In this document: one piece after another, positions 42,789 through 54,271 of the stretch
Numbering within the stretch: the first letter of the stretch is position 1
Layout: each line of letters starts with the position of its first letter
Assembly (NCBI GenBank): GCA_947579605.1
Contig: OX388314.1
Location: 7,440,001 to 7,504,000 of the forward strand
Direction: 5' to 3'
Length of the DNA: 64,000 nucleotides
Source of the DNA: Athripsodes cinereus
Taxonomy: Eukaryota; Arthropoda; Insecta; Trichoptera; Leptoceridae
Program-made: the position numbers and the translations under genes
The notes under the pieces: generated by a model
The model's input: only the letters and a program-made list of their open reading frames with translations
Told to the model about the DNA's origin: nothing
Database searches by the model: none

Positions 42789-44226
42789 TTATTAAAGTCA
42801 AGCATATTGAAAGACGTTTGTTAATGGCTGAGTTGTTAGGTAGATGTTCGAAATTCTTTTATGTTAAATTAATTAAAAAACTTATACTTTTTTATACTTA
42901 CACACTTATATTTTTATTTTTGTAGACAATTCTTTTATGTTCTTAACCGTTGCAAATATCAAATATAATAATTATAATGAAAACCAGAAATTATTAACAA
43001 TTTTATTTTATGACATCGATAAGGAGTTAACATGTTAAAACAATTGCTCAATGCGCTTAATGCTATTTTGATATTACTCAAAAATGTTAATAACTGTAAA
43101 AATTAATTGCTGTTAATCTTAATAAATAAATTATCTTTATTGTGCCACTGTTGTTAAATACTGTTAAAATAGATTGTTCAAGTTTTTTTTTATAAATTAA
43201 TATGGTCATTATGATAAAATCAAGTATGTAGAATTCATTCACATATCAATAAAAATAACATTATTTGAGAATAACATATTTTTTATAATTGAAGATTCCG
43301 TTATGTACCTACGTTTTCTTCTCCTTGGCAAGGTAGTTAGTGAATTATATTCTTATTTTAATAAATTTTCAAATCACTATTGTGATTTATTTAACATTCT
43401 TAATTCCATCCATCTCATTCAACTTTGTTTCACCAAATTAGATAAAAATTGTGAAACATCCAACTCGGTTTTCCTTTCAATATTTTAACATATTTTGGTT
43501 TTATTATGCAATGGAGACACTTTAAATTTAAATGCATTATGTAGACATCTTTTTGAATAATTTCCGTAAGATTTTAATTTTCTAATTTTAGTGACGCATT
43601 AAGTCGAAAGATTACGCGAAGTGATAAAATCGCCCTCTGCACAGAGGATTCGATACTAATGATTACTAATTATCATAAAACATGTATACTAATAATAATT
43701 TATTTTGTTACCAATGATCATTAAAGAATAAAATAATAAATAACACAACACTCCTTTCTGCGGCACGCCTCCAAGATAAATGGTGATTGTAACGGTCAAA
43801 ACGTTAAAAACAAATATTTCTATCATTAAGGATCAGTCACTAACATGTGATCATCATAATTGTCTACAATATTATTTATAGCGTAATAAAAAAAACACAT
43901 ATCAAATAAAAAATTGTAATTACCTACTTATACTTGTTGTTGAATCACAAGTATCTTGAAGTGGAGAGTATAATTGTCACTTTGCGTCGAGTTTCTCATC
44001 CATTGAATTAACTCTAAGAGTTGTAGAATAACATGAGTATTGACTTGGTATTGACAGTTGAAGTAGAAATAAATTGATGTGAAATAATCCACCAAGAGCA
44101 GCTACAATATTCAGTGACTGTCTTTAGATACGTACTAAAGATTTCAAAGTAATAGGATCATGATATAGACAATTATGTACTTATATGTCTATGGATTATG
44201 ATATCTCTTCTTTTTATCATACTTCA
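42789..44226. other. AT-rich spacer, nothing recognised
   Basis: About 1.4 kb without supported features. Confidence 0.5.
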
Positions 44227-44437
44227 TATATCCCGTGGAGATATTCCATACTATATAGCACCCGGTAAAGAATTGGTACATCTTAAATTCAGCGATGAGG
44301 TTTGCCACCCATCTTGAATGTCTTGATTTTATATTGGCACGAAGAGGACAGCTTGCATGTTTCTTACATGCAGCTGGTCTGCTGGCTACCCCACTTGTAG
44401 GATATGCCGTGATGGTATAGTAGTAGTTGTAGTAGTA
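44227..44437 (+). mobile_element. Family A retroelement with internal deletion
   Basis: AGCACCCGGTAAAGAATTGG joins directly to TACATCTTAAATTCAGCGAT, losing about 65 bp. The 3' half is intact and ends in (TAGTAG)n. Confidence 0.9.
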
Positions 44438-45339
44438 TTTATGAAATTTACGACGTTGCGATTACTTTAGTATTTATTGACATGAACTATCTTACTTTAA
44501 TTTATACCTCTGATTCTTGAATCAGATGAAAGAGCTTTTTCATTCGATCCTCAATTTACCAGTCCAAGTTCAACACAACCGTCTTGTCTTTGATGTTATG
44601 TGATAAGGATATGTGCCTTCTTCAAATTTCTCGGATCCATCTTACAGTGTATAAAACAAAATCTCTAATTTCTATCCCTTTTCATCCACATTGCACAATT
44701 TCTCTGATAAGCTTACACTAGATGAAATGAAATATAAATGACTTATCCAAAAAATAACAATTAAAATTAGAGCTGCCTTTTCTATTCAACCTTAACGTCT
44801 AGCAGTTTTCTGTTAAATATTCTAACAAGATATTTTACAAGTTTACAGTTATTAGTTAAAAATCACATTGCTTTCTAACCGAGATTTACTCAATATCCAC
44901 GATATTTTTCGTGATTTTTATTTTTTCATAAATAATATAATATTTAGTAAAACATGTTTTGCAAAATAACAGATCTGTCACAATCAAACAGAAATCCAGT
45001 ATTAACTACTAGACTCTCAACGGATGCTAAAGAAATGTCAATGTCAATATTGAAGATGTTTTTAACGATGAAAAAAAAATAAACTGTCATAAACTTTTTC
45101 TATAGCACAATCTATATTTCCAATTTTTTCTAGTACTATTATTGTTTCTAGTACTATTAATGTATATTGCAAAAAAAATCACAGTAGGTAGGTATATGCG
45201 ATGAAAGCTTCCTTTCCTGTCAATCTGTGACGTTAAAAATACATATAGCTGTCGGCTCATCGCTAAAACCATGAGATTTGCTCAATTCGGAGGGTGTGGA
45301 AAATAATTTAAATCCAGGTTTATTGCTAAAACTAGAGCA
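44438..45339. other. AT-rich spacer, nothing recognised
   Basis: No supported feature was seen. Confidence 0.5.
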
Positions 45340-45490
45340 TTTCTGGTGGGTCTGGGTGTTACATGTATATGTGTGTAGTGCATTGTATATGTGTGTATCG
45401 TCGCGTTAGTACCCATGATACAAGATTCATCTTAGTTTGGGACTAGCTCGATCTGTGTGTGAATTGTCTATGTATGTATGTATGTAAATG
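45340..45490 (+). mobile_element. LINE 3' UTR fragment
   Basis: CGTCGCGTTAGTACCCATGA, CAAGATTCATCTTAGTTTGG and GGGACTAGCTCGATCTGTGT are followed by a (TATG)n tail. This segment order recurs as the 3' end of a common lepidopteran LINE (recalled, not searched). Confidence 0.55.
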
Positions 45491-45884
45491 TACATCAGAA
45501 TTCAATTTCAAGAAGGTACGTGCGAAATAGATATAAACACGATTAGATATTATGTTTATTCGTGATATAACAATTTAAAATATACTTTAGCCGAATTCTT
45601 CAATCATTACATACATACCAATGAGAAAAGAAATTCTCCTTCACTAGTATCATGATCGTGATTGACCTGTCAATTTCAACATATCTAGTTTACATAAATA
45701 GTTATTTGTATATAATATTATATGCAACTATTTAGCACGTCTTTTAAAAATATACAATGTTTTTTGGAATTCCGATGAATGATAAAGATGATTGTTAGCG
45801 AAAATAGTGTACAGAAAATTTAACAAAATATCTTGTATTCAACAGACAGTCGCGGTTACTAGTCAGTTGGAATGGTCTGCACCA

Positions 45885-46087
45885 GAGGCCTGAGTCAATA
45901 ACACATTTTCACGTTACGTTTTCGTTCCGTTAACGTTCGAGTATAGACGAAGTTGCAAGCAAGTGTCAATTTCGTTGCTAAGATACACAATGGTTACGAA
46001 AATTAGCACTTTGACGCAACATCGTCTGCATTTGAACGCTAACGGAACGAAAACGTAACGTGAAAATTTGTTATTGACTCAGGCCTC
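45885..46087. mobile_element. MITE with long terminal inverted repeats (203 bp)
   Basis: GAGGCCTGAGTCAATAACAC at the left is answered by TTATTGACTCAGGCCTC at the right. The arms extend inward about 50 bp (CACGTTACGTTTTCGTTCCG) and, more weakly, about 85 bp. The central loop is short. No coding capacity. Confidence 0.88.
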
Positions 46088-47209
46088 AGGACTTTTGGAT
46101 ACATCAATCTAAACAACATAACTACAGGAGAAGACTGAACATCGCTATTCCGTTTCGAAGAGCGACGTTCATAGTCTTCAGTCAGTGTATTTTTTTTTTT
46201 TGAAAATCATGACTATTATGATTAAAGTTTTCTACTCGTATGTGTGAAAAATATTGACTTCTATGGTATAAACTAATAACGCGGCTCTAATTTTCTCAGA
46301 AAACATGTTCCAAAGTTAATAATAATAAAATTGTGTTATTTCACTCTATGACAATCGTCTCTTTACTACTTATATAATCGTAAAAGGAATAATAAAGAAA
46401 CAATAATTAATGTCTTTCAAACTTTGTAACGAATTTCTAGTCTAAACAATGGGTTGATGGTGAAAAACCAACATTCCTCACAACTGACAAAAGATGATTT
46501 AAACAATATTAAGATGTCGATTTTCTCCAATACATATTTATGCTTTTGCTCATGAAACAAGACTCGGTCAGTTATAAAGACATACATTTCCATATAATAA
46601 TTAAACATGTGGATGAAAAATAAAAAATTCAACAGTTTAACTCGTCTAGAAACATATGAAAATTTTAATTGAATAAAATTTACATGAGAAATGCTTTATA
46701 TTTACGGCAAGAGTTATATTATTTATGAAATAATTAAAATACTACAAGAGATTTCTTTCATACATACCTACTCTTATATACAAAGTATTTATTCGTAAGT
46801 TATTTATACACAAAATAATAATTAGTAATTAGGTATTATTATAAAAGCGTGTTGCTTACATATTGTTATTATGTATTATTGTACAAAATGGATTTGACCT
46901 TTTAATGTTGTTGTTTTTTCTTTATACTTGCTTACTTATAATAATAATATAAGCAATAACACCAAAGCGCTATTATTATCCCCGTATAAATATATTTTAG
47001 TTTGTTTATTAAAATCTATAAATTTAATTTGTTTACTTATTAACTAATTTTTAGAATGTTTCGTGTTTATTTATTTACTAATTATTTATCCATTAACTGT
47101 CATGAATGTCTTTAGTATTACCATAAAATTGACACATAAACAACAATCATCACATTATGTTTATTTCTTTTCAGTGTCATCTATTTTTCTATTTTGTCTT
47201 ATGTTTTAT
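46088..47209. other. AT-rich spacer, nothing recognised
   Basis: No supported feature was seen. Confidence 0.5.
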
Positions 47210-47455
47210 TCCGTGGAGCACCCGGCAAAGAATAAGTCTCCCACTCGTTTCCGTATGTTTTCAAGTCTCCTGTAAAAAGCAGATATAAGATAAAATAAAG
47301 ACATTTTACATCTTAAATTTAGCGATAATGTTTGTAACTCATCCTTAATGTCTTATTTTTTTTATTGGCCCTGAGAAAACAGCTTGCATGTTTATTACAT
47401 GCAGCGCTGCTAATCTACTTGTGGGATATAACGTGATGGTATACTAGTAGTAGAA
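47210..47455 (+). mobile_element. Family A retroelement, full length, diverged
   Basis: Runs from TCCGTGGAGCACCCGGCAAA to ACTTGTGGGATATAACGTGA and a TAGTAGTAG tail. Confidence 0.85.
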
Positions 47456-47543
47456 GCATCCTTTTTGGAGTGGAGACCTCGTGAAATGACAAAACATAGG
47501 AAAAACTATACGATGACATTAGATGAATCGTTGGTGACTGGTA

Positions 47544-48024
47544 GCAAAAAGCCTAGGCCAGAGATCCCTGAAGAAATTTTCATATCAAGCAATAGACAAG
47601 GATAGCTGTGTACTTTACACATTATGATTATGCAAGCGCATAAATATATAAAGATTTATGCGTTGCAAAAAGCCTAGGCCAGAGATCCCTGAAGAAATTT
47701 TCATATCAAGCAATAGACAAGGATAGCTGTGTACTTTACACATTATGATTATGCAAGCGCATAAATATATAAAGATTTATGCGTTGCAAAAAGCCTAGGC
47801 CAGAGATCCCTGAAGAAATTTTCATATCAAGCAATAGACAAGGATAGCTGTGTACTTTACACATTATGATTATGCAAGCGCATAAATGTATAAAGATTTA
47901 TGCGTTGCAAAAAGCCTAGGCCAGAGATCCCTGAAGAAATTTTCATATCAAGCAATAGACAAGGATAGCTGTGTACTTTACACATTATGATTATGCAAGC
48001 GCATAAATATATAAAGATTTATGC
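47544..48024 (+). repeat. Four tandem copies of a 121-bp unit
   Basis: GCCTAGGCCAGAGATCCCTG occurs at 47551, 47672, 47793 and 47914. The units are almost identical (one ATATATAAA/ATGTATAAA change in unit 3). The array ends exactly where a LINE 3' coding end begins. Confidence 0.96.
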
Positions 48025-48027
48025 AAA

Positions 48028-48165
48028 AGACAGCTCTCATGGCTTCGAAATATCCGAGAATGGACCACCGTCAGAACTGTGGTGGAGCTGTTATTTGCGG
48101 CCCGGGTCAAGGAAATTTTCTCTCAAATGGTCGTCAACGTCGAGAGGACCCGGCAGGACACGTAA
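48028..48165 (+). pseudogene. LINE ORF C-terminal fragment
   Basis: The plus frame reads RQLSWLRNIREWTTVRTVVE, then LLFAARVKEIFSQMVVNVER, then TRQDT and TAA. SWLRNIREW, then LF-AA, then I-QMV-N is the familiar end of an insect LINE ORF. A GAAGAAGAAG tail follows. Everything upstream is replaced by the 121-bp array. Confidence 0.7.
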
Positions 48166-48531
48166 AGAAGAAGAAGTGATGCAATGTTGTTAATAGCTAC
48201 CTATCGACAATTTCAGGAAGATAAAGCACTTATAACGTCCACACTGTTTTTTTTTAAATTTATTGTTTATTAACTAATATTTAATATATTTTACGTCTTA
48301 TTTTTAAGACTGTTTATGTTACTTAAGAGAAATACCTAGATGGACAATTATTTCCTGTACGAAACTTGATTTAAATCTGGTACAAAATATAATAATGTTA
48401 TGAGCCATGTACTGGATGGACGAATAAAATTAAAAGATCCATAATAAGAAAGATCATTGTCCATTTTCTACATATAATTCACGAATACATAATAATGTGC
48501 TCTTAAGAATAATAACGATTAATAAAGCTTT
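48166..48531. other. AT-rich spacer, nothing recognised
   Basis: No supported feature was seen. Confidence 0.5.
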
Positions 48532-48774
48532 CTACTACTACGCTTACTACTATACATACTATCACGGCATATCCCACAAGTGAGGTAACCAGCAGATTAA
48601 CTGCATGTTATAAACATGCAGATTGTCTTCTTCGCACTAGTAAAAAATATGTATTCCTCATCACTAATATATAATTGTCTTAAATGAACAAAACGTTTTA
48701 TGAATATTTACAGGACACTTAAAAATACATAAAAGAGTGAGAAACCTACTTTCTTTGATGAGAGCTCCACGGGG
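48532..48774 (-). mobile_element. Family A retroelement, diverged in the middle
   Basis: A (CTA)n-like tail, CTATCACGGCATATCCCACA, ACATGCAGATTGTCTTCTTC, TTTACAGGACACTTAAAAA, then GAGAGCTCCACGGGGC. Confidence 0.85.
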
Positions 48775-49892
48775 CATGCTTTAATAAATAAATAAAATTA
48801 TAAACAACAATATTTTATTGCATTATTTTAGTTAAAACTAAGATTTATTATTGGCTTAATGAACGATCAATACAGTGTTTCTTTTTCTTTATGTAAGTTT
48901 TTTTTTATTGTCATGAATAGTCATGTATGTGGCTATGTTTATTATACGCAGTTAATCCATTGACTACTCCCATTAAGTAAGATGCCGCTCTAGTAAAGAT
49001 TTTTCGGACTAGAGTCCCTCTTTTCTCAATTCTTTCAAATATGACATAGCGTAGACTGTATGTATGTATGTATTTTGTATGGCTTTGGTAAAGTCGTAAT
49101 ATTCGTGATCTTCGGCCGGGACCAAGAGCATAAATCACCTAAAATAATAATAACATTAGGTATAATGTGGCTCTGCCCAGTGCTCGATGCCCGCTGCCCA
49201 AACCGGGTCATACCAGAGCCGACCGATCCATCTCAGTACTAAGACTATAACAATATGTATAATATGAACGTAATAATGTATGAAGCACATAGTACGCAAC
49301 GTCTGACCCTGAAAAATCCAAAAGATTTATGAATATTTTGTCATTATAAACATTTTACGGTCTTTTCTTCATAGCCATCCATCTCTCCAAGTACCTACTT
49401 AATGTTGGTATGCTTTGTAACACTCAATTAGTTTCTTTCTAGAACTAATAACTTTGAGTGAATAACTAGTGAAATACTTATAGAATAATAAAAAAATAGT
49501 GCATAAGTAGTAGAATTCCATTATTAAATAAATTGAAACTAGCGTTTCCTTCTAATATAAATTCTACAACAACAGAAGGAAGCGCTTCTTTCAATTTATC
49601 CAACTACTCACATTATTTTGGCCTACCCATTTACAAACTTAGTCTTTCAAGTCTAACACTATCAAGAAACAACATAATTAACTTGAATTAAGAGTCCAAA
49701 AGAGGATTTTAAAAATGTATACGGAACTGCAAAAAAAAAAAGTTGAAGTGTGACAATAATCATATTCCAGAAAGCGTATTTCGCGCCGTTTTGTGGAAAT
49801 CGATGCAAGGGCGCACATATTTTCATCAAATTACGGTATCCATTATTGGCTGATTTAAATTTACATTAATTAAAATTATAAATAAAAAATAT
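48775..49892. other. AT-rich spacer, nothing recognised with confidence
   Basis: A GC-richer stretch at about 49160-49230 (GGCTCTGCCCAGTGCTCGAT) may be a retroelement remnant, but no frame or end was recognised. Confidence 0.4.
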
Positions 49893-50142
49893 GAGCACCC
49901 GGTAAAGAATTGGTCTCCCACTCTTCTCCGTAAGTTTTCGAGTGTCCTGTAAAAGGCAGGTGTTCGAAAAAATTAAGACATTTACATCTTAAATTCAGCG
50001 ATGAGGTTTGCCACCCATCCTGAATGTCTTGATTTTATATTGGCACGGAGAAGACAGCTTGCATGTTTCTTACATGCAGCTGGTCTGCTGGCTACCCCAC
50101 TTGTGGGATATGCCGTGATGGTATAGTATAGTATAGTATAAT
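49893..50142 (+). mobile_element. Family A retroelement, full length, close to consensus
   Basis: It starts GAGCACCCGGTAAAGAATTG and ends TGCCGTGATGGTATAGTATA. Its tail is (TATAG)n, as in family B, rather than (TAG)n. Confidence 0.93.
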
Positions 50143-50327
50143 AAAAAATATAAGAAAATATCGCATAATTATTTATGATTGTATTGGGTATTTTTGTCAC
50201 AAATTTGATATACCTACTGATTTTTATATTTCTGGTTCTAGTGCAAACGAATGGATTTTTACTCAACTTTGATGGAACTTAACAAAGAAGATTACTCTTT
50301 TATTTATATTTTTTAATTGCACCGGTA

Positions 50328-51303
50328 GGGGGAAGTCCTATAGTACCGACACCCTAAGGTTTATTTATAATAAAATAAAAATCCTCTCGGTTACATGCAA
50401 AATACCCAGTGATATGTGTAAAAGAACTCTTGTACTATAAATAAAAACAATAAAATATCGATATATTTATAAATAATCAACTTTATTAACAAAATTACAA
50501 GACATAGAAAAATCAACTTCAAAAAAATTGGCCTCCAGTACCGGCCAGCAAAAATTTCAACATTTATTCAAGGCAATAATCGCAAATATATTGATTTGAT
50601 AGCTCTGATACGTTTGCACAAGCTTCATGGACCCCAGCATTGCCGTTTCCGCATTGTATCCAATCCTCTTCGTTTAATTCCATTAATTCTATCATTCAAT
50701 GTTGTTCTTGGTACATGATAACGATCTGCGGCCTGACGCGCCGCACTCATTTTATTACTCAGTACCTTTTCCACGGCTTTTCGCATATTTTCAGGATCCC
50801 AGGTGCCCTTTTTTCTTCATCTCACCATTGTTTTCAATGCCAAGCATCTTGGTGTATCTATAAGCAAAATAAATTACACAAACATTAATTTAAATAGTGG
50901 CCGGTACTGGGGGACAATTTTGTGGCCGGTACTGTAGGAAACGGGGTAAAATATTATTTCAACATAGCATAAGACTATGCGGATAATAATAGATTTTCAA
51001 TATATTTTATAATAGCTATATAAACAGTCAATACATACCAAGTTTGACTTCTTTAGAATTCGTTTTCAAAACTATAGCAATCACTCACAGAACTTTAATC
51101 GTGCGTCGCATGTCCACTATATTTAACACAAATTTTAGCACTGACAGGAAGCTTGTGGAAATATCTCGCCGCTGAGCGAGGCATATTCTTGTGAAAACGT
51201 ATTATTTGATTTGACATAACTGTCTCAGCGCTATTCATTGTAGAATTTCGTAAATTGCAACTGGCCGGTACTGGGTGCCGGCCGGTTCTGTAGGACTTCC
51301 CCC
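50328..51303 (-). mobile_element. pogo-like Tc1/mariner transposon, 976 bp, non-autonomous
   Basis: GGGGGAAGTCCTATAGTACC at the left is matched by GGTTCTGTAGGACTTCCCCC at the right, and TA flanks both ends. The word GGCCGGTACTG (or its complement) recurs at about 50535, 50902, 50929 and 51263. A damaged DNA-binding domain lies inside on the minus strand. The catalytic domain is absent. Confidence 0.85.
50625..50830 (-). pseudogene. HTH (psq-type) DNA-binding domain of a pogo transposase, damaged
   Basis: The minus strand reads KKGTWDPENMRKAVEKVLSN, then KMSAARQAADRYHVPRTTLN, then DRINGIKRRG. A W-PE, then A, then S-R-AA--Y-VPR-TL-DR arrangement is the N-terminal helix-turn-helix of pogo/Tigger transposases (family knowledge). 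A stop (TGA) lies just after MVR upstream, and the frame ends soon after the domain, so no DDD catalytic core follows. It could bind the element's own subterminal repeats if ever expressed, but as it stands it is broken. Confidence 0.75.
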
Positions 51304-51585
51304 TAACACCGAAAAACACAAATTTCTGTAAAAAAACATCAATATTAAAAATTATATAAGTGCTACCATTTTGTTTTTTTTTTAATTATTCGATTTTATC
51401 AAAAAAAACAGAGGCTTCAGAAGTTTCATGCAGCCATTAAAAGTGCAATCCACCGAAAGACTAAATAAACGTATCTGGACATTCAAGGGAGGTGTATTAT
51501 ACATATTATGTCTAATAATGAACCCAATGTGAACGAAAAACGACAATAATTAACATTCTTTTTATGACAATAAAATTGTGTAACT
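51304..51585. other. AT-rich spacer, nothing recognised
   Basis: No supported feature was seen. Confidence 0.5.
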
Positions 51586-51713
51586 ATTACTATACCATCA
51601 TCACAGAACATCTTGTAAACATAGCCAGCGGTAAAAAATTGTATTTTACAGGGCACTCGAAAACTTACGGAAAAGAGTGGAATACCAATTCTTTGCCGAT
51701 TGCTCCAAGGGAT
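51586..51713 (-). mobile_element. Family A retroelement, internal part deleted
   Basis: ACTATACCATCATCACAGAA, then TTTTACAGGGCACTCGAAAA, then CGATTGCTCCAAGGGAT; the centre is lost. Confidence 0.75.
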
Positions 51714-51943
51714 ATTTATTGTAACCGATTTCTTATTACAAATACATAATATTTATTTACATATCAAGCTATGAAATCTGTTCAATAAATAAGAATAATA
51801 ATCATGATCGGTTCACCCAAAATAATATAACATTGGAGAACAATGGTATCGCATTATCCCGAATAATATTTGGTTGCCTACCCCTCAAGGCATGCGACAT
51901 GAGAAGAAATGCAAAAGTGTATAATACCTAGCTACATAACATC

Positions 51944-52076
51944 TATACTACTACTACTACTATACCATCACGGCATATCCCTCAAATGGGGTAGTCAGCG
52001 AACCAATTACTGCAAGTTATAACCATGCAAATATTGTCCTCTCGGTATCAGTAAAAAAATATGGCAATCAGAATAG
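51944..52076 (-). mobile_element. Family A 3' half running into a tandem array
   Basis: TATACTACTACTACTACTAT tail, CCATCACGGCATATCCCTCA, and an AATCAGAATAGGCGGCA block where similarity stops. Confidence 0.8.
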
Positions 52077-52293
52077 GCGGCATGCCTCATTACTTAATAT
52101 TAGATAGAACTAGGTTTCGTAATGTAATAATTGACCTGTCGTGTAACATGCGGCTTGCCTCATTACTTAATATTAGATAGAACTAGGTTTCGTAATGTAA
52201 TAATTGACCTGTCGTGTAACATGCGGCATGCCTCATTACTTAATATTAGATAGAACTAGGTTTCGTAATGTAATAATTGACCTGTCGTGTAAC
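52075..52293 (+). repeat. Three tandem copies of a 73-bp unit
   Basis: GCCTCATTACTTAATATTAG occurs at 52084, 52157 and 52230 with only one or two changes (GGCATGCC/GGCTTGCC). The first unit begins inside the family A copy, so part of that element was captured and amplified. Confidence 0.95.
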
Positions 52294-52924
52294 GTCTTTA
52301 CCAAACTGAAAATTGTATTTTTTCATTAATATGGAGGACGAAATAAAATACTATTAACTTTTCTAAAATATATTTCAGAATATCGAAAGACAAACTTCAA
52401 AAATAATATTTTTTACACATTATTGGCATGACCGTTTAATTTTATATCTTTTTTGTGGAGAAATATAACATGATAATACTGGATGTTCTATTTAAACTTA
52501 AACTTAAAGAAATTAACCTACTTAACTACACATGATAATGTCATGTTAATAGTGAGTAAAACTAAACCACATCTATCTACGTTCTAGTAATCTTATTAAT
52601 TATATATTACAGGTAGTACTTATACGTTGTGATGACAAGTTAATATAGTCTGCAATATTCAACATAAAGCTTGATTATGGTGAACAACAATAATAATTAT
52701 CACACATTGACAACTTTGCGGGAAAGTTGATAATATACCAAGCAACTATTAATTACATTGTCACGCAAAAACGGTTCGTATCAGAAAAAAACTGATAGTT
52801 GAGGAAAAAACTATTTTTCAGCACACAAAACTTCCAATAGCTCGAATGAACCTTCCTCACAATTCTTTGTTCGTAATACAAAATTAAAATAAATGCGTAC
52901 ACTCTTTCACAGTACACCGTTCCT
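52294..52924. other. AT-rich spacer, nothing recognised
   Basis: No supported feature was seen. Confidence 0.5.
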
Positions 52925-53045
52925 ATGACAACGACATCAGAGCGCCGGGAATGTCGTGGAAAGAGGTGATGCAATTGGCGCAGAGATGCTCTGAATGAAG
53001 GAGGCTGATTTCTGCCCTGTGCTCCCGAGAGGAGCGATGAGGGAG
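52925..53045 (-). mobile_element. Family D repeat fragment
   Basis: The minus strand reads LLSGAQGRNQPPSFRASLRQ, then LHHLFPRHSRRSDVVVIGTV. It parallels the copy at 18228-18352, in which GAGTCACC and TCACAGGAACAGT occur at the matching places. The minus frame is open through 137 codons in total, but only this part is shared. Confidence 0.6.
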
Positions 53046-53626
53046 ATGAATGAATGAGTGAATACAAAATTAATAATTTCGTATGAAGAACTAACCAAAA
53101 TGACATAAAGTCTTTTGAACGGAGAAAGTTTGTTGTCATCCAATGTTTATTACGTAGAATAAGCAATTATTCCTTAACCTGATGGAAGACAACGGTAATT
53201 CTAACTTTTAATCGATTATTTTGACAATCCAACACAAATCACTTTTTATTACATAATTTGAAAAATGAACATCGTTTCTAGACACAACAAATGTAATTAA
53301 AATACTTACTTACAATCCACAAGACGATATAAAATTATTATTACCTTCATTTTATTGAGACAAATTACAATACAGTATTTACATATTATTATATTTGATA
53401 GAGCACATGGGTATTATTATCAAATCTCTCACACCGCGGTGCCTTCGAATGACAGAACACGTGGACAAATTAATGTTTATGGAGTCATAAAAGCGAAGAT
53501 AAAGAAATTACATATATACTTAAATAATAAAAAATAGTAACATACATAATATTATATTAAAAAAATCACGTTACTTAAACATTTTACTTTACAACTTTTG
53601 CTTTACTTCAACATCCCAAATACAGC
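53046..53626. other. AT-rich spacer, nothing recognised
   Basis: No supported feature was seen. Confidence 0.5.
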
Positions 53627-53830
53627 TCATCGCAGAGCGTTTCGTTCATCCGCATCTTTCATCAATGGACTACGATATCCCAGCAGATACATGACCACAC
53701 ACATCCATGACAGAGCTTTCAGATTTGCGAGTTCTACGATTTGAAACAGACTGTATGCCGATCTGCGGCGCCAAAGAAAAATCACTAGTTTAAGAAGCAA
53801 AATGAAAGCCGTCCTTTTAATCAGCGCCAT
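53627..53830 (-). CDS. Candidate small membrane protein, unknown (67 aa)
   Basis: From ATG at 53830 the minus strand reads MALIKRTAFILLLKLVIFLW, then RRRSAYSLFQIVELANLKAL, then SWMCVVMYLLGYRSPLMKDA, then DERNALR and a stop. An N-terminal hydrophobic segment (residues 8-20) followed by RRR, and a second hydrophobic segment (about 40-51), suggest a small membrane or signal-anchored peptide. The stretch is clearly GC-richer than its flanks. An in-frame stop just upstream supports this start. A possible acceptor (AAATTTTCAG) lies about 70 nt upstream of the ATG. No homologous family is recognised and expression is unproven. Confidence 0.3.
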   Translation of the reverse strand: MALIKRTAFILLLKLVIFLWRRRSAYSLFQIVELANLKALSWMCVVMYLLGYRSPLMKDADERNALR

Positions 53831-53980
53831 TGAAAGTTTCAAAAGATCTTACAACGGCGCTCGTAAAATCATCTAACGTCATCATCAACAAAGACAACTG
53901 AAAATTTATAGACTTGAAGATTCAATATTTTGAAGATAATATATGAACAAATTGTTATGTGTTGTTATATATTATCTTCA

Positions 53981-54078
53981 ATTCTGCGATGTGGTAAGCC
54001 AGAGAGGATGATCTATTTATTCAATACATAGAGTTAGTCCACTCACTACCCACTTGTGGGTGATACTATGATGTTTTA
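53981..54078 (+). mobile_element. Family A 3' fragment, strongly diverged
   Basis: TTCTGCGATGTGGTAAGCCA, then CACTACCCACTTGTGGGTGA, then CTATGATG; weak but in order. Confidence 0.45.
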
Positions 54079-54271
54079 AATATGTAGAAAAAAAAAGAAA
54101 ATAATTTATCGAAATAAGACAGATGCCTTTTTATGTAAATTAATGTGTAATATCAATTGTACGTAACGTAAGCGGCTATAAATAGGTCGGTATAAATGAA
54201 TTGGTCATATTGTACAATGTATGTACAGTATAATACTAAAGTAGGTATAATAGGTTGTTGTGTTGTAGTAG

